In this document: piece by piece, positions 33,532 to 41,901 of the stretch
How the letters are laid out: each line of letters begins with the position of its first letter
Position numbering within the stretch: position 1 is the first letter of the stretch
Origin: an uncultured Chloroflexota bacterium
Lineage (GTDB): Bacteria; Chloroflexota; Dehalococcoidia; CAUJGQ01
Length of the DNA: 41,932 nt
Direction of reading: 5' to 3'
Assembly (NCBI GenBank): GCA_937879875.1
Contig: CALFMN010000146.1
Span: 1 to 41,932, forward strand
Position numbers and translations under genes: made by a program
Notes under the pieces: generated by a model
Databases searched by the model: none
What the model was told of the DNA's origin: nothing
What the model saw: only the letters and a program-made list of their open reading frames with translations

Positions 33532-34033
33532 GTCGGCGCCATTGGAGCGGCATCTGACGGCCACCGGCTTCGTTGTGCACAAGGGGCGCGTGCTGGTGCA
33601 CTGGCACCGCAAAGAGCGGCTCTGGCTGCCTTTTGGCGGCCACCTCGAACCGAACGAAGACCCGGCTGAGTGCTGCCTGCGCGAGGTCTTCGAGGAGTCC
33701 GGCCTGCGCTGCGAAATCTTCGGCAGCCCGCCGCCCTTCGCCTTCGACGAGCCGCGCCAGGTTGCGGCGCCGGTCACGATCCTGCGCGAGGCGATTCGCG
33801 GCAGCGGGCCGGAGCACGAGCATATCGACCTGATCTACTTCTGCCGGCCGGTCGAGGCCCTACCCGAGCGCTTCGCCGATCCCACGTTTCGCTGGGTCGA
33901 TGCCCGCGATCTGGAGTCAAACGCCGCCGTTGCACCAGCGCCCGACCTGCCGCCTGCACGCCTCACCGTGGACGTACGGATACTCGCGCTTGAGGCGCTG
34001 CGCCGTGCGGCTGAGCCGGCGCGGGGCACCTAA
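33521..34033 (+). CDS. NUDIX hydrolase
   Basis: This enzyme hydrolyses a nucleoside-diphosphate-linked substrate. The NUDIX box is perfect: GHLEPNEDPAECCLREVFEE followed by SGL, with the metal-binding REVFEES core. The strand FVVHKGRVLVHWHRKERLWLPFGG precedes it. The substrate is not evident. It overlaps lysS by 11 bp and is translated with it. The final codons CGG GGC ACC TAA lie inside the left end of family 1 copy D, so the repeat supplies the stop codon and the last residues. Confidence 0.92.
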   Translation: MTPESAPLERHLTATGFVVHKGRVLVHWHRKERLWLPFGGHLEPNEDPAECCLREVFEESGLRCEIFGSPPPFAFDEPRQVAAPVTILREAIRGSGPEHEHIDLIYFCRPVEALPERFADPTFRWVDARDLESNAAVAPAPDLPPARLTVDVRILALEALRRAAEPARGT

Positions 34034-34247
34034 CCCTGCTTTGCCTGACGGCAAAGCTGTCCCTTCCCGAAACTGGAAGGGACTCTTGGAGCGCTCCATC
34101 CGCCATGCGACGGCGGCGGAGCTTGGGTGTCCTTGTGGGACACGCAGACAGTTTGTCTCCCGCCCCGCTCACGGTCTCCACCATCAAACCCTTCCCATGT
34201 CGGGAAGGGAGGCGCGGCGCCAGCCGCGACGGGGTTAGGTGTCCCGC
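34021..34247 (+). repeat. Family 1 multi-hairpin element, copy D
   Basis: The left end is GCGGGGCACCTAACCCTG (34021-34038); the right end is GGGGTTAGGTGTCCCGC (to 34247), with one changed base. End hairpins are GCTTTGCC-TGAC-GGCAAAGC (34038-34057) and CGCGGC-GCCA-GCCGCG (34213-34228). Shared inner blocks are TGTCCCTTCCCG, TGGAGCGCTCCA, TTGGGTGTCCTTGTGGGACA and CCCTTCCC-ATGTC-GGGAAGGG. It fills the convergent gap between the NUDIX and the small unknown gene. Confidence 0.9.
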
Positions 34248-34280
34248 CCCGATTCGATCAGACTGCGATCCACGCTCCGC

Positions 34281-34694
34281 TCACGACGATGGCGGCGTTG
34301 GCGTGCCGCTTGCCGTCGGCGGCGCCGACAGATCGACCGACTGGCCTTGTGCGTCGAGCACGCTGGCCAGGCCGAGATCGTTCACCTTCCAAATGCCGTC
34401 CACCTCGCGCCAGCGCGTGGCGATCTCCGCTGCGCCGTCGCTGCTTTCGAGCCTGAGCGTGACCAGATGGTCGTCGCCCTCCTGCCCTTGTATCGCGATC
34501 GTGTAGCTGGAAGTGGGCGCCGGCAGCTGGCCCGCCGCCATCGCCTGCGCCGCGCGCAGCTGCATCTGACCCTGCAACGCCATCGCCTTCATCATCCCTT
34601 CGGGCGTGAAGACCAGCATCAGGCCGGCGATGTTCGGCGGGATCGCGGTCAGATCGCGGGCGAAGGCGTTGGCAGCGTCGTCAAGGGTGGGCAT
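34281..34694 (-). CDS. Small hypothetical protein
   Basis: This 137-residue soluble protein has a helical N-terminal half (FARDLTAIPPNIAGLMLVFTPEGMMKAMALQGQ), a beta-type second half (YTIAIQGQEGDDHLVTLRLESS, EIATRWREVDGIWKVNDLG) and a Pro/Ser/Thr tail. I do not recognise the family. Its ATG overlaps the 3' end of the LLM oxidoreductase gene by 14 bp, so it is translated with it and probably works in the same process. Confidence 0.75.
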   Translation of the reverse strand: MPTLDDAANAFARDLTAIPPNIAGLMLVFTPEGMMKAMALQGQMQLRAAQAMAAGQLPAPTSSYTIAIQGQEGDDHLVTLRLESSDGAAEIATRWREVDGIWKVNDLGLASVLDAQGQSVDLSAPPTASGTPTPPSS

Positions 34695-35796
34695 CGTCTC
34701 CTCCAGCGGCGCCCCTCGCCGGCTCGCGAAAGGCAGGAATCACCTTCTCGCCGAACAGCTCGATCGAGCGCATGATCTTCTCGTGCGGGATGCGCCCGGC
34801 CTGCATGAAGCAGATCATCTGATCGACGCCCGCTGCCTCGTACATGCGCACCGTGCGGATACAGGCCTCGGCGTCGCCGATGCAGTACGTCCCGTCTTCC
34901 AGCAGGTGGCCGAGGTCCTGGCCGGACTGGGCACGCGCCTCGTCGCCCAGGCGTGCGTAATACTCGTAGCCCGGTACGCACTGGCCGCGCCAATCGCCCA
35001 GCAGCGAGCTGAGCATGTGCGTGTACCAGAGCGCGGCCGGCCCGCCGATCCCGCGCGCCTCCGCATCGTCGTCCAGGCAGAGCGTCACCGTGAAGCCGGC
35101 AACCTGCTCGTTGGTCACGCCCGCCGGTGGCTCGGCAAGCTTGATCGCCTCGCGGTACTGCCCGATGCGCGCGGCGAGGTTGGCCGGCCGGCCGACGATG
35201 AAGCACAGCACCCCGAGCCCGTGAGCGCCGGCGCGCTGAAAGGTGTCCGGGCTGCCCGCCGCGACCCACATCGGCGGGTGCGGCTTCTGCAAGGGCTTGG
35301 GCAGAATGCTGCGCGGCGGCACGCTGAAGAAACGGCCTTCATGCGCGAACGGCTCGTCCAGCCACATGCGCGGGATGATGCGCACCGCCTCTTCCCACAT
35401 CTCGCGTGAGAGCGCCGGGTCGATGCCGAAGCCGCCCAGTTCGATCGGCGTGCCCGAGCGGCCCGTGCCGAAGTCGACGCGGCCCTCCGAAAGGATGTCC
35501 AGCGTCGCGATGCGCTCGGCTACGCGGATCGGGTGGTTGTAAGCCATTGGCAGCAGGACGACGCCGTGGCCGATGCGGATGCGCCGCGTGCGCTGCGAGA
35601 CAGCACCCAGGAAGACTTCGGGGGCGGACGAATGCGAATACTCGCTCAGGAAGTGGTGCTCGACCTGCCAGATGTAGTCGAAGCCGGCGCGGTCGGCCAG
35701 CTCGATCTGTTCGAGCGCCTGATGAAAGAGCGCGCGTTCAAAGCCGGGATACCACGGGCGCGCGTATTCGAGCTCGTACAGCAGGCCGAACTTCAC
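34681..35796 (-). CDS. LLM-class flavin-dependent oxidoreductase (luciferase-like)
   Basis: This is a luciferase-like TIM-barrel enzyme using reduced FMN or F420. Typical blocks are FDYIWQVEHHFLSEYSHSSAPEVFLGAV, IRIGHGVVLLPMAYNHPIRVAERIATLDILSEGRVDFGTGRS and KPLQKPHPPMWVAAGSPDTFQRAG. It ends with EKIMRSIELFGEKVIPAFR, common in the family. The length of 371 residues is normal. The start is a GTG at 35796 with AAAGG upstream. Substrate unknown. Confidence 0.92.
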   Translation of the reverse strand: MKFGLLYELEYARPWYPGFERALFHQALEQIELADRAGFDYIWQVEHHFLSEYSHSSAPEVFLGAVSQRTRRIRIGHGVVLLPMAYNHPIRVAERIATLDILSEGRVDFGTGRSGTPIELGGFGIDPALSREMWEEAVRIIPRMWLDEPFAHEGRFFSVPPRSILPKPLQKPHPPMWVAAGSPDTFQRAGAHGLGVLCFIVGRPANLAARIGQYREAIKLAEPPAGVTNEQVAGFTVTLCLDDDAEARGIGGPAALWYTHMLSSLLGDWRGQCVPGYEYYARLGDEARAQSGQDLGHLLEDGTYCIGDAEACIRTVRMYEAAGVDQMICFMQAGRIPHEKIMRSIELFGEKVIPAFREPARGAAGGDDAHP

Positions 35797-35929
35797 GCCG
35801 CTCGCCTTTCGGCGCCGCCGCGGCCCGCGGGCCGAACGTGCCCGCCGCGCCGCCGTGCTTTCTCCCCTTCAGTGTGTGGGCGGGCCGCTGCCCCGTCAAT
35901 GCGCGGCCTCACGCGGCCGCGACGCCGCG

Positions 35930-35958
35930 TTGACACGCCCGAATCGATCTCGGACACT
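35930..35958 (+). promoter_or_regulatory. Candidate promoter giving a leaderless serS mRNA
   Basis: A perfect TTGACA (35930-35935), a 17-bp spacer and GACACT (35953-35958) end eight bases before the serS ATG. Transcription would start at or next to the ATG, and no Shine-Dalgarno sequence is present. Confidence 0.45.
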
Positions 35959-35965
35959 CGACGCG

Positions 35966-37234
35966 ATGATTAGCCCACAGTTCATTCGCGAACACCCCGA
36001 CGCCATCCGCCGATCCATCGAACTGCGACACACAGCTCAACCGCTCGATCAGTGGCTTAAGGTTGACGCCGAGTTCCGGCAGCTCGATCACGAGGTCAAC
36101 GAGTTGCGCGCCCGCCGCAACGATGAAAGCAAGCGCATCGGCCAGATGCAGGACCCGGCCGAACGTGAGCGGCTGCTCGTCTCGGCCAAGGGCATCCGTG
36201 ACCGCCTCGGCGATCTGGAGCCCGGCCTGCGGGCCCTCGAAGCGCTGCGGGACACGCTGCTGCTCGAATTCCCCAACCTGCCGGACGACGATGTGCCGCC
36301 GGGCGAAGACGAGCGGGACAATGTGCTCGTGCGCCAGTCCGGCGAGCCGCGGCCGTTCGACTTCGAGCCGCGGCCGCACTGGGATCTGGGCGAACGGCTC
36401 GGGATCATCGATTTCGAGCGCGGCGTCAGGCTCTCCGGCTCGCGCTTCTACGTGCTCAAGCACGCCGGCGCCCAACTCGAGCGTGCCCTGATCGCATTCA
36501 TGCTTGATCTGCATCGCCGCCAGGGCTACACCGAGGTCTACGTGCCCTTCGTGGTCAGAGAGGCCGCCTTGCTGAATGCCGGCCAGTTGCCGAAATTCCG
36601 CGACAATCTCTATCACGACGTGGAAGACGACATCTGGCTGGTGCCGACGGCCGAGGTGCCGCTCACCAACCTGCACGCCGGCGAGATTCTCGACGCGGCC
36701 AGTCTGCCACTGGATTATGTCGCCTACACGCCCTGCTTCCGTCGCGAGAAGATGAGCGCCGGGCGCGACGTGCGCGGCATTAAGCGTGGCCATCAGTTCG
36801 ACAAAGTCGAGATGTACAAGTTCTGTGCGCCCGAGGAGTCGCCCGGCGAACTGCAGCGCATGCTCGCCGACGCGGTCGAGACCTGCAAAGAACTGGGTTT
36901 CACCTATCGCGTCGTGCAGCTCTGCGGCGGAGACCTCGGCTTTGCGGCGGCGTTGACCTACGACATCGAAGTCTGGGCGCCCGGCTGCGGTGAATGGCTG
37001 GAGGTCAGCTCCTGCTCGACCGTGCGCGACTTTCAGGCGAGGCGGGCCAATGTGCGCTTTCGCCGCGCGCCGGGCGAGCGTCCCGAGTTCGTGCATACGC
37101 TCAACGGCTCGGGGCTTGGTCTGCCGCGTACGCTGATCGCGGTGCTGGAGAACAACCAGCAACCCGATGGCACGATTCTCGTTCCCGAGGTATTGCAGCC
37201 ATATATGGGCGGTCTCACCGTGATCTCTGCCTGA
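35966..37234 (+). CDS. serS: Seryl-tRNA synthetase
   Basis: SerS charges tRNA-Ser and provides Ser-tRNA-Sec where used. The N-terminal coiled-coil tRNA-binding arm spans about residues 25-105 (FRQLDHEVNELRARRNDESKRIGQM). The catalytic core has motif 2 (YTPCFRREKMSAGRDVRGIKRGHQFDKVEMYKFC) and motif 3 (NGSGLGLPRTLIAVLENNQ). The ATG at 35966 starts the conserved MISPQFIREHPDAIRRS; the frame is open upstream without similarity. The 422-residue length is normal. Confidence 0.96.
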   Translation: MISPQFIREHPDAIRRSIELRHTAQPLDQWLKVDAEFRQLDHEVNELRARRNDESKRIGQMQDPAERERLLVSAKGIRDRLGDLEPGLRALEALRDTLLLEFPNLPDDDVPPGEDERDNVLVRQSGEPRPFDFEPRPHWDLGERLGIIDFERGVRLSGSRFYVLKHAGAQLERALIAFMLDLHRRQGYTEVYVPFVVREAALLNAGQLPKFRDNLYHDVEDDIWLVPTAEVPLTNLHAGEILDAASLPLDYVAYTPCFRREKMSAGRDVRGIKRGHQFDKVEMYKFCAPEESPGELQRMLADAVETCKELGFTYRVVQLCGGDLGFAAALTYDIEVWAPGCGEWLEVSSCSTVRDFQARRANVRFRRAPGERPEFVHTLNGSGLGLPRTLIAVLENNQQPDGTILVPEVLQPYMGGLTVISA

Positions 37235-37367
37235 GCGCCACGATCCTTCCGGCGTTGGCGGCTCCGCGAAAACCGCGCCCTGGCGCTACGATAGCCGTAC
37301 ACGGAGTGGTACGATGGCGCGGCGCCCCGCGGGCGAATGCGGCAGCCATCCGCGGGAAGGTTCAGCC

Positions 37368-38462
37368 ATGCGCATCCTCGCGATCGATATGGGCACGGGC
37401 ACGCAGGATATCCTGCTGTTCGACAGCAGCGGGCCGGTCGAGAACTGCGTGAAGATGGTGATGCCGTCGGCGACGGAGATCGCGGCGCGCCGCATTCGCC
37501 GCGCCACGGCCGAAAAACGGCCGGTGCTGCTCACCGGCGTGACGATGGGCGGCGGGCCGTGTCACTGGGCGCTTGAGGCGCACATCAAGGCCGGCGGCAG
37601 CGCCTTCGCCACGCAGGAGGCGGCCAGGACTTTCGACGACGATCTCGCCGTCGTCGCCGGCATGGGCGTTGCCGTCGTCTCAGAGGACGAAGCCACGAAG
37701 CTGCGCGGCGTCGAGCGCATCGAGATGCGCGACCTCGACCTGAACGCCATCCGTCGTGCGCTCGCCGCCTTCGAAGTGCCGTCCGATTTCGACGGCCTCG
37801 CCGTCGGCTGCCTGGACCACGGCGCGGCGCCGCCAGGCTTCTCCGACCGGCTGTTCCGCTTCAACCACCTGAAGGAGGTAGTAGAGGAGCGCAACGACCT
37901 GACCGCGTTCGCTTTCCTGCCCGACGAGTTGCCGGAGTATCTGACCCGCGCCCGCTCGATGATCGCCAGCATCGATATCGAGGTACCCACGGTCTTTCTC
38001 GATACCGGCCCGGCGGCGGCGCTCGGCGCCCTGCAAGACCCACGCGTGGCCGAGCGCGATGAACAGGTGGTCGTCAACCTGGGCAATATGCACGCGCTCG
38101 GCTTCTTTCTGAGCGGCTGCCATATTCATGCGCTGTTCGAGCACCACACCGGCCTGCTCGACGGCGCCCAGATCGAAGCGATGACGGAACGGCTGGTGGA
38201 CGGCACGCTGACGCACGAAGAGGTCTTCGCCGGCCACGGCCACGGCGTGTACTACGCCGACGCTCGCCATGGCCGCGATCCGTTCGTGGCCGTCACCGGC
38301 CCGCAGCGCGGCAAGCTGCGCGGCAGCCGGCTGCAGCCGTATTTCGCCGCTCCGCACGGCGACATGATGATCAGCGGCTGTTTCGGCCTGGTACAGGCGT
38401 TCGGCGTGCGCTACCCCGCCGCGCACGAGCAGATCGCGACTGCCCTGGGCAGCGCGGTCTAG
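37368..38462 (+). CDS. DUF1786 family protein (actin-like ATPase fold)
   Basis: This 364-residue protein belongs to a family of unknown function, annotated in places as linked to pyruvate-formate-lyase activation. It starts with an actin/HSP70-type phosphate-1 motif (ILAIDMGTGTQDILLFD) and has conserved blocks LLTGVTMGGGPCHWALEAHI, AVGCLDHGAAPPGFSDRLFRF, VFLDTGPAAALGAL and VVNLGNMHALGFFLSG. AAGG lies seven bases before the ATG at 37368. It follows serS by 133 bp. No pyruvate-formate-lyase gene is in the window, so that link is not supported here. Confidence 0.85.
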   Translation: MRILAIDMGTGTQDILLFDSSGPVENCVKMVMPSATEIAARRIRRATAEKRPVLLTGVTMGGGPCHWALEAHIKAGGSAFATQEAARTFDDDLAVVAGMGVAVVSEDEATKLRGVERIEMRDLDLNAIRRALAAFEVPSDFDGLAVGCLDHGAAPPGFSDRLFRFNHLKEVVEERNDLTAFAFLPDELPEYLTRARSMIASIDIEVPTVFLDTGPAAALGALQDPRVAERDEQVVVNLGNMHALGFFLSGCHIHALFEHHTGLLDGAQIEAMTERLVDGTLTHEEVFAGHGHGVYYADARHGRDPFVAVTGPQRGKLRGSRLQPYFAAPHGDMMISGCFGLVQAFGVRYPAAHEQIATALGSAV

Positions 38463-38474
38463 CCGGCGCGGCGC

Positions 38475-38972
38475 CTACGTCAGGATTTCGACGGCTTCGA
38501 TGGAGTTCTGGCCAAGGTTGCGCTTCCAGGCGCGCAGCCCCGCCGGCTTGATCCGCGCCTGCCTGATCAGGGCGCGGGCGAAGTCCTGGTCGCCGTACGG
38601 CACATAGACGTAGAGCAAGCCGACGCTGGCGAACGCCTGCCACTTTTCCAGGGTGTCCGGCAGGCGCAGCGAGCGCGACGTCTCCAGTTCGCCGAGCAGA
38701 TGGACCTCGGTCGTGCTCGTATCCATGACGACGATGTCGGGAAAGAGCAGTTCGCCGCCGGGACCGCGCACGCCGATCGTGTGCTCGGGGCGGTTGGTGT
38801 AGGTCTTGAGCTGCGGTGCGTCGGCCGTCGGATACGCAAAGCGGCTGCGGGCCAGATCCTGCACGGCGACGCTCTGCACGTTCTCGAAATAGTCGCGGCT
38901 GGTGGTCAGCCCCGGTTCGGCGCCCGGCGGCACATACTGGCTCTCTCGCCAGGCTTTGTTGACCAGCGCCAT
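38475..38972 (-). CDS. Hypothetical protein with PD-(D/E)XK-like core
   Basis: This 165-residue soluble protein converges on the DUF1786 gene with a 12-bp gap. The central part, LLFPDIVVMD then EVHLLGELETSRSL then EKWQAFASVGLLYVYVPYG, has the strand-Asp, strand-Glu-x-Glu and Trp-helix-strand order of PD-(D/E)XK nuclease-like folds. The usual catalytic Lys is not obvious: the position reads Thr or Ser. The start is the ATG at 38972, with GGGAGG nine bases upstream. The fold call is by pattern only and function is unknown. Confidence 0.72.
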   Translation of the reverse strand: MALVNKAWRESQYVPPGAEPGLTTSRDYFENVQSVAVQDLARSRFAYPTADAPQLKTYTNRPEHTIGVRGPGGELLFPDIVVMDTSTTEVHLLGELETSRSLRLPDTLEKWQAFASVGLLYVYVPYGDQDFARALIRQARIKPAGLRAWKRNLGQNSIEAVEILT

Positions 38973-39318
38973 TGCAGCCCGCCTCCCGCTCGAACGCTTG
39001 GCCGCGCCCGCAGTGTCGCCCGATCGTAGGCGCAAGCGCGCCCTACGATCCAGCCGCCTGCATCGCCTGGCGACCCCGCTCCCAGGTCATTGCAAAACTC
39101 CGGCATAAAACGGGCATCTGATATGGCATAACAGAGCGATGATGCGCCGTCGAGCGCGATAGCCGCCGCTGGACGGGCGCAGGCCGCTTTGACGCGCCGC
39201 CAGCGCGCGGCGTACAACGAGGCCACCGGGTGAACTCTCCTTTCTTCCCTCGCGTTTCATTCGATCGGCCACGACTCTGTGCGGCCGGCGCTCTGCCGGC
39301 CTGCCTGGGGATCACGCC
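38973..39318. other. Divergent intergenic region with hairpin and promoter-like boxes
   Basis: These 346 bases lie between divergent genes. They contain an imperfect hairpin GATCGTAGGCGC-AAGC-GCGCCCTACGATC (39022-39050, one bulge) and an AT-rich stretch at 39090-39135 with two copies of GGCATAA and a box TGGCATAAC (39124-39132) like the extended -10 seen before lysS. The part from 39136 to the start at 39319 shows nothing clear. Confidence 0.45.
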
Positions 39319-40638
39319 ATGCCGTGCGTCGCCGCCCCCGCCACCCGCCTGCTCCCGCGTCCATGGCGTTTCGCGGCCGGTGCCGCCGTGCTGCTGTTGC
39401 TGCTGGCGGCGGCCGCATCGCATCACGCGATTGGCTCTCGCCACGTAATTGCCGCACGCGAATCGGCGGCCGCGGCGCTGTCGGGAACGCTGGCCTATAT
39501 CAGTGCGGGAAATGTGTGGATCCTTACGTCAGGAGGAGCACCGGCACAGGTGACGAGCGACGGCGCCGCGACGCGGGTGCGCTGGACTCCCGGCGGTTCA
39601 CTGTTGCTGGTGGAAGAGCGCGACCTTCTGCTGACGCTGCGGCCGGACGGCACGCGATTGCCTGTGGGTCGCGGCGCCTGGCTGCCCGACGATTCAGCGC
39701 TCGCTGCGCCGGCTGACGACGGCGGCATCGCCCTGCTGGCGCCCGACGGCACGCCGCAACCGCAACTCGTACAGGGCATGCCGCGCGTCTCGCTCCTGCC
39801 GGTCGCCTGGTCCCCCGACGGCGGCACGCTGCTTGTGAATCGCACGGAGACAGACGCTCGCGGGCTGCCCGCCGCGCAGTCGGTCTGGCTGGTCGCCCGC
39901 TCCGGCGGAGAGACGCGAGAGCTGCTGGCGTCCGCTGACACGTGGCCGGAAGCGCTCGGCTGGTCGCCCGACGGCCGCTGGCTGGCGGTCTTCCGCGGGC
40001 CGGCGATGGCCTGCGTCTCCTGCCGCGTCGACGGCCAGGAGTTGGACGCGGTCGAGGTCGCGACCGGCCGCGTGCTGAGTCTGGGCACCGTCGTGCGGCG
40101 CGACGGCTACTGCTTCAGCGCCGACGGCCAGGCGCTGATCGCCAGCGCGGGCGCCGGCCGCGAGAGCTATCGAAACAAGCAACTCCTGCGCCTTGACCTT
40201 ACCAGCGGCGAGACGGCGCTGCTCGCGGGCGGCGGCGGCACGGTCGCCATCCAACCGGCCTGCGCGCCGCGCGGAGATGGCGTCGCCTTCACCCTCGGCC
40301 CCGCGCTCGCCGGCGCCGCCTTCAGCGGCCTCGACTCAGCCCACGGGTACCCGCAGGCGCTGCTCTCCGGGCGACGGCTCAAGGCCGACGGTGTGATGGC
40401 CGCGGCCCCTCCACCCGGCTTCGCGCAGGAAGCGCCGCGCTGGGCGGGTGAGGATGCGCTGCTGTTCGTGCAGTGGTCCGTGGGCGCCGATGCCGAACCG
40501 GAGCGCACACAGCTCTGGTTGGGGGACACGGCAGGCGACAAGGCGGCGCCCGTCGTTGCGGCGCTGGGCACAAGCGCGCCGCCGGCGCCATACTTTGGCG
40601 ACGACGGGCTGGCCGATCTGTTCGACTGGCATCCGTAA
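39319..40638 (+). CDS. Membrane-anchored beta-propeller (TolB/WD40-like) protein
   Basis: One N-terminal hydrophobic segment (WRFAAGAAVLLLLLAAAASHHAI, about residues 15-38) anchors or exports a protein made of repeated beta-propeller blades. Blade signatures recur: VRWTPGGSLLLVEE, VAWSPDGGTLLVNR, LGWSPDGRWLAVFR, YCFSADGQALIAS, CAPRGDGVAFTLG. Such propellers usually mediate binding rather than catalysis. Two adjacent cysteines (MACVSCR) could form a disulphide. The GH13 gene follows 30 bp downstream on the same strand, so they may be co-transcribed. No partner can be named. Confidence 0.83.
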   Translation: MPCVAAPATRLLPRPWRFAAGAAVLLLLLAAAASHHAIGSRHVIAARESAAAALSGTLAYISAGNVWILTSGGAPAQVTSDGAATRVRWTPGGSLLLVEERDLLLTLRPDGTRLPVGRGAWLPDDSALAAPADDGGIALLAPDGTPQPQLVQGMPRVSLLPVAWSPDGGTLLVNRTETDARGLPAAQSVWLVARSGGETRELLASADTWPEALGWSPDGRWLAVFRGPAMACVSCRVDGQELDAVEVATGRVLSLGTVVRRDGYCFSADGQALIASAGAGRESYRNKQLLRLDLTSGETALLAGGGGTVAIQPACAPRGDGVAFTLGPALAGAAFSGLDSAHGYPQALLSGRRLKADGVMAAAPPPGFAQEAPRWAGEDALLFVQWSVGADAEPERTQLWLGDTAGDKAAPVVAALGTSAPPAPYFGDDGLADLFDWHP

Positions 40639-40668
40639 TCCGCTTCAGATGCAGAGGCCCGCAGCACG

Positions 40669-41901
40669 ATGGCAGCTACCGCCGAGGCCGATGGGGATTT
40701 GCCCGCGCCGCTCTGGTGGCGCGGCGGTGTTATCTATCAGATCTATCCGCGCAGCTTTCAAGACACCAACGACGACGGCATTGGCGATCTGCGCGGTATC
40801 ATCTCGCGGCTCGACTATCTCAACGACGGCAGCGATCGATCGCTGGGCGTCGACGCAGTCTGGCTGTCACCGACGTTCCCCTCGCCGATGAAAGACTTCG
40901 GCTACGACGTTTCCGACTATCGCGGCGTCCATCCCGACTTCGGCGACCTCGCCGCGATGGACGAACTGATCGCCGCCTGCCACCAGCGCGGCCTCCGCCT
41001 GCTGCTCGACTTTGTGCCCAATCACTCGTCCGACCAGCATCCGTGGTTCGTGGAATCGCGCAGCAGCCGCAGCAACCCGAAGCGCGATTGGTACTACTGG
41101 CGCGACGCCGCGCCGGGCGGCGGCCCGCCGAACAACTGGCTCAGCGCGTTCGGCGGCGGCGCCTGGGAGTGGGACGACGCGACGCGCCAGTACTATCTGC
41201 ACTCCTATCTGAAGGAACAGCCGGATCTCAACTGGCGCAACCCCGAGGTTGTGGCCGCGATGCATGATGTCCTGCGCTTCTGGCTGCGGCGTGGCGTCGG
41301 TGGCTTCCGCATCGACGTGATGGGCATGGTGCTCAAAGATCCGCAGATGCGTGACAATCCGCCCGACCCGAGCTGGACGCCCGAGTCCGGCCTGCCGCAG
41401 CGCGCATCGCAGATCTGGCAGTACAACCGCAACTGGCCCGAGGTGATCGACGCCGTGCGCGGCATCCGCCGCGTGCTGGACGAGTTTCCCGAGCGCATGG
41501 CCGTGGGCGAGGTCTTCGGGCCGCCGGAGACGCTGGCCTGGTATCTCGGCGGCGAGGCGCTCGACGGGCTGAACCTGGCGTTCAACTTCCACCTGATCGG
41601 CGGCTACGGGGCGCCGCACACACGCTGGCAGGCGGCGGCCTTCCGCGAACTGATCGATGACGCGCAGCGGGCGCTGCCGCCGGGCGCCATCCCGGCCTAC
41701 GTGCTGGGCAACCACGACCAGCCGCGCCTCGTCAGCCGCTACGGCCGCGAGGCCGCGCCGGCGGCCGCCGTGCTCTTGTTGACGCTGCCGGGTACGCCGT
41801 TCGTCTACTACGGTGAAGAGATCGGCATGGCAGACGTGCCGATCGACGAGGCGCGGGCGCAGGATCCGGCACGGCATGAAACCTCGCCACGACATGCCTA
41901 A
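40669..41901 (+). CDS. GH13 alpha-glucosidase/oligo-1,6-glucosidase, C-terminally truncated
   Basis: This is an alpha-amylase-family glucosidase acting on alpha-glucosides such as isomaltose or trehalose-type sugars. All catalytic regions are present: YQIYPRSFQDTNDDGIGDLRGI, LLLDFVPNHSSDQHPWF, nucleophile Asp in GVGGFRIDVMG, acid Glu in MAVGEVFG, and the third acid in VLGNHDQPR. Homologues run to about 530 residues with a C-terminal beta domain. This one ends at 410, soon after GEEIGMADVPIDEARAQDPAR, where family members continue toward RDPCRTPMQW. The last residues (HETSPRHA) are unlike the family, and the following DNA is AT-richer. It is a truncation or interruption, or a frameshift near the window edge. 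Confidence 0.82.
   Translation: MAATAEADGDLPAPLWWRGGVIYQIYPRSFQDTNDDGIGDLRGIISRLDYLNDGSDRSLGVDAVWLSPTFPSPMKDFGYDVSDYRGVHPDFGDLAAMDELIAACHQRGLRLLLDFVPNHSSDQHPWFVESRSSRSNPKRDWYYWRDAAPGGGPPNNWLSAFGGGAWEWDDATRQYYLHSYLKEQPDLNWRNPEVVAAMHDVLRFWLRRGVGGFRIDVMGMVLKDPQMRDNPPDPSWTPESGLPQRASQIWQYNRNWPEVIDAVRGIRRVLDEFPERMAVGEVFGPPETLAWYLGGEALDGLNLAFNFHLIGGYGAPHTRWQAAAFRELIDDAQRALPPGAIPAYVLGNHDQPRLVSRYGREAAPAAAVLLLTLPGTPFVYYGEEIGMADVPIDEARAQDPARHETSPRHA

Noticed and set aside
31981..33777. A 598-codon frame antisense to lysS and the NUDIX gene
   Set aside because: No domain is visible and both genes on the plus strand are unambiguous.
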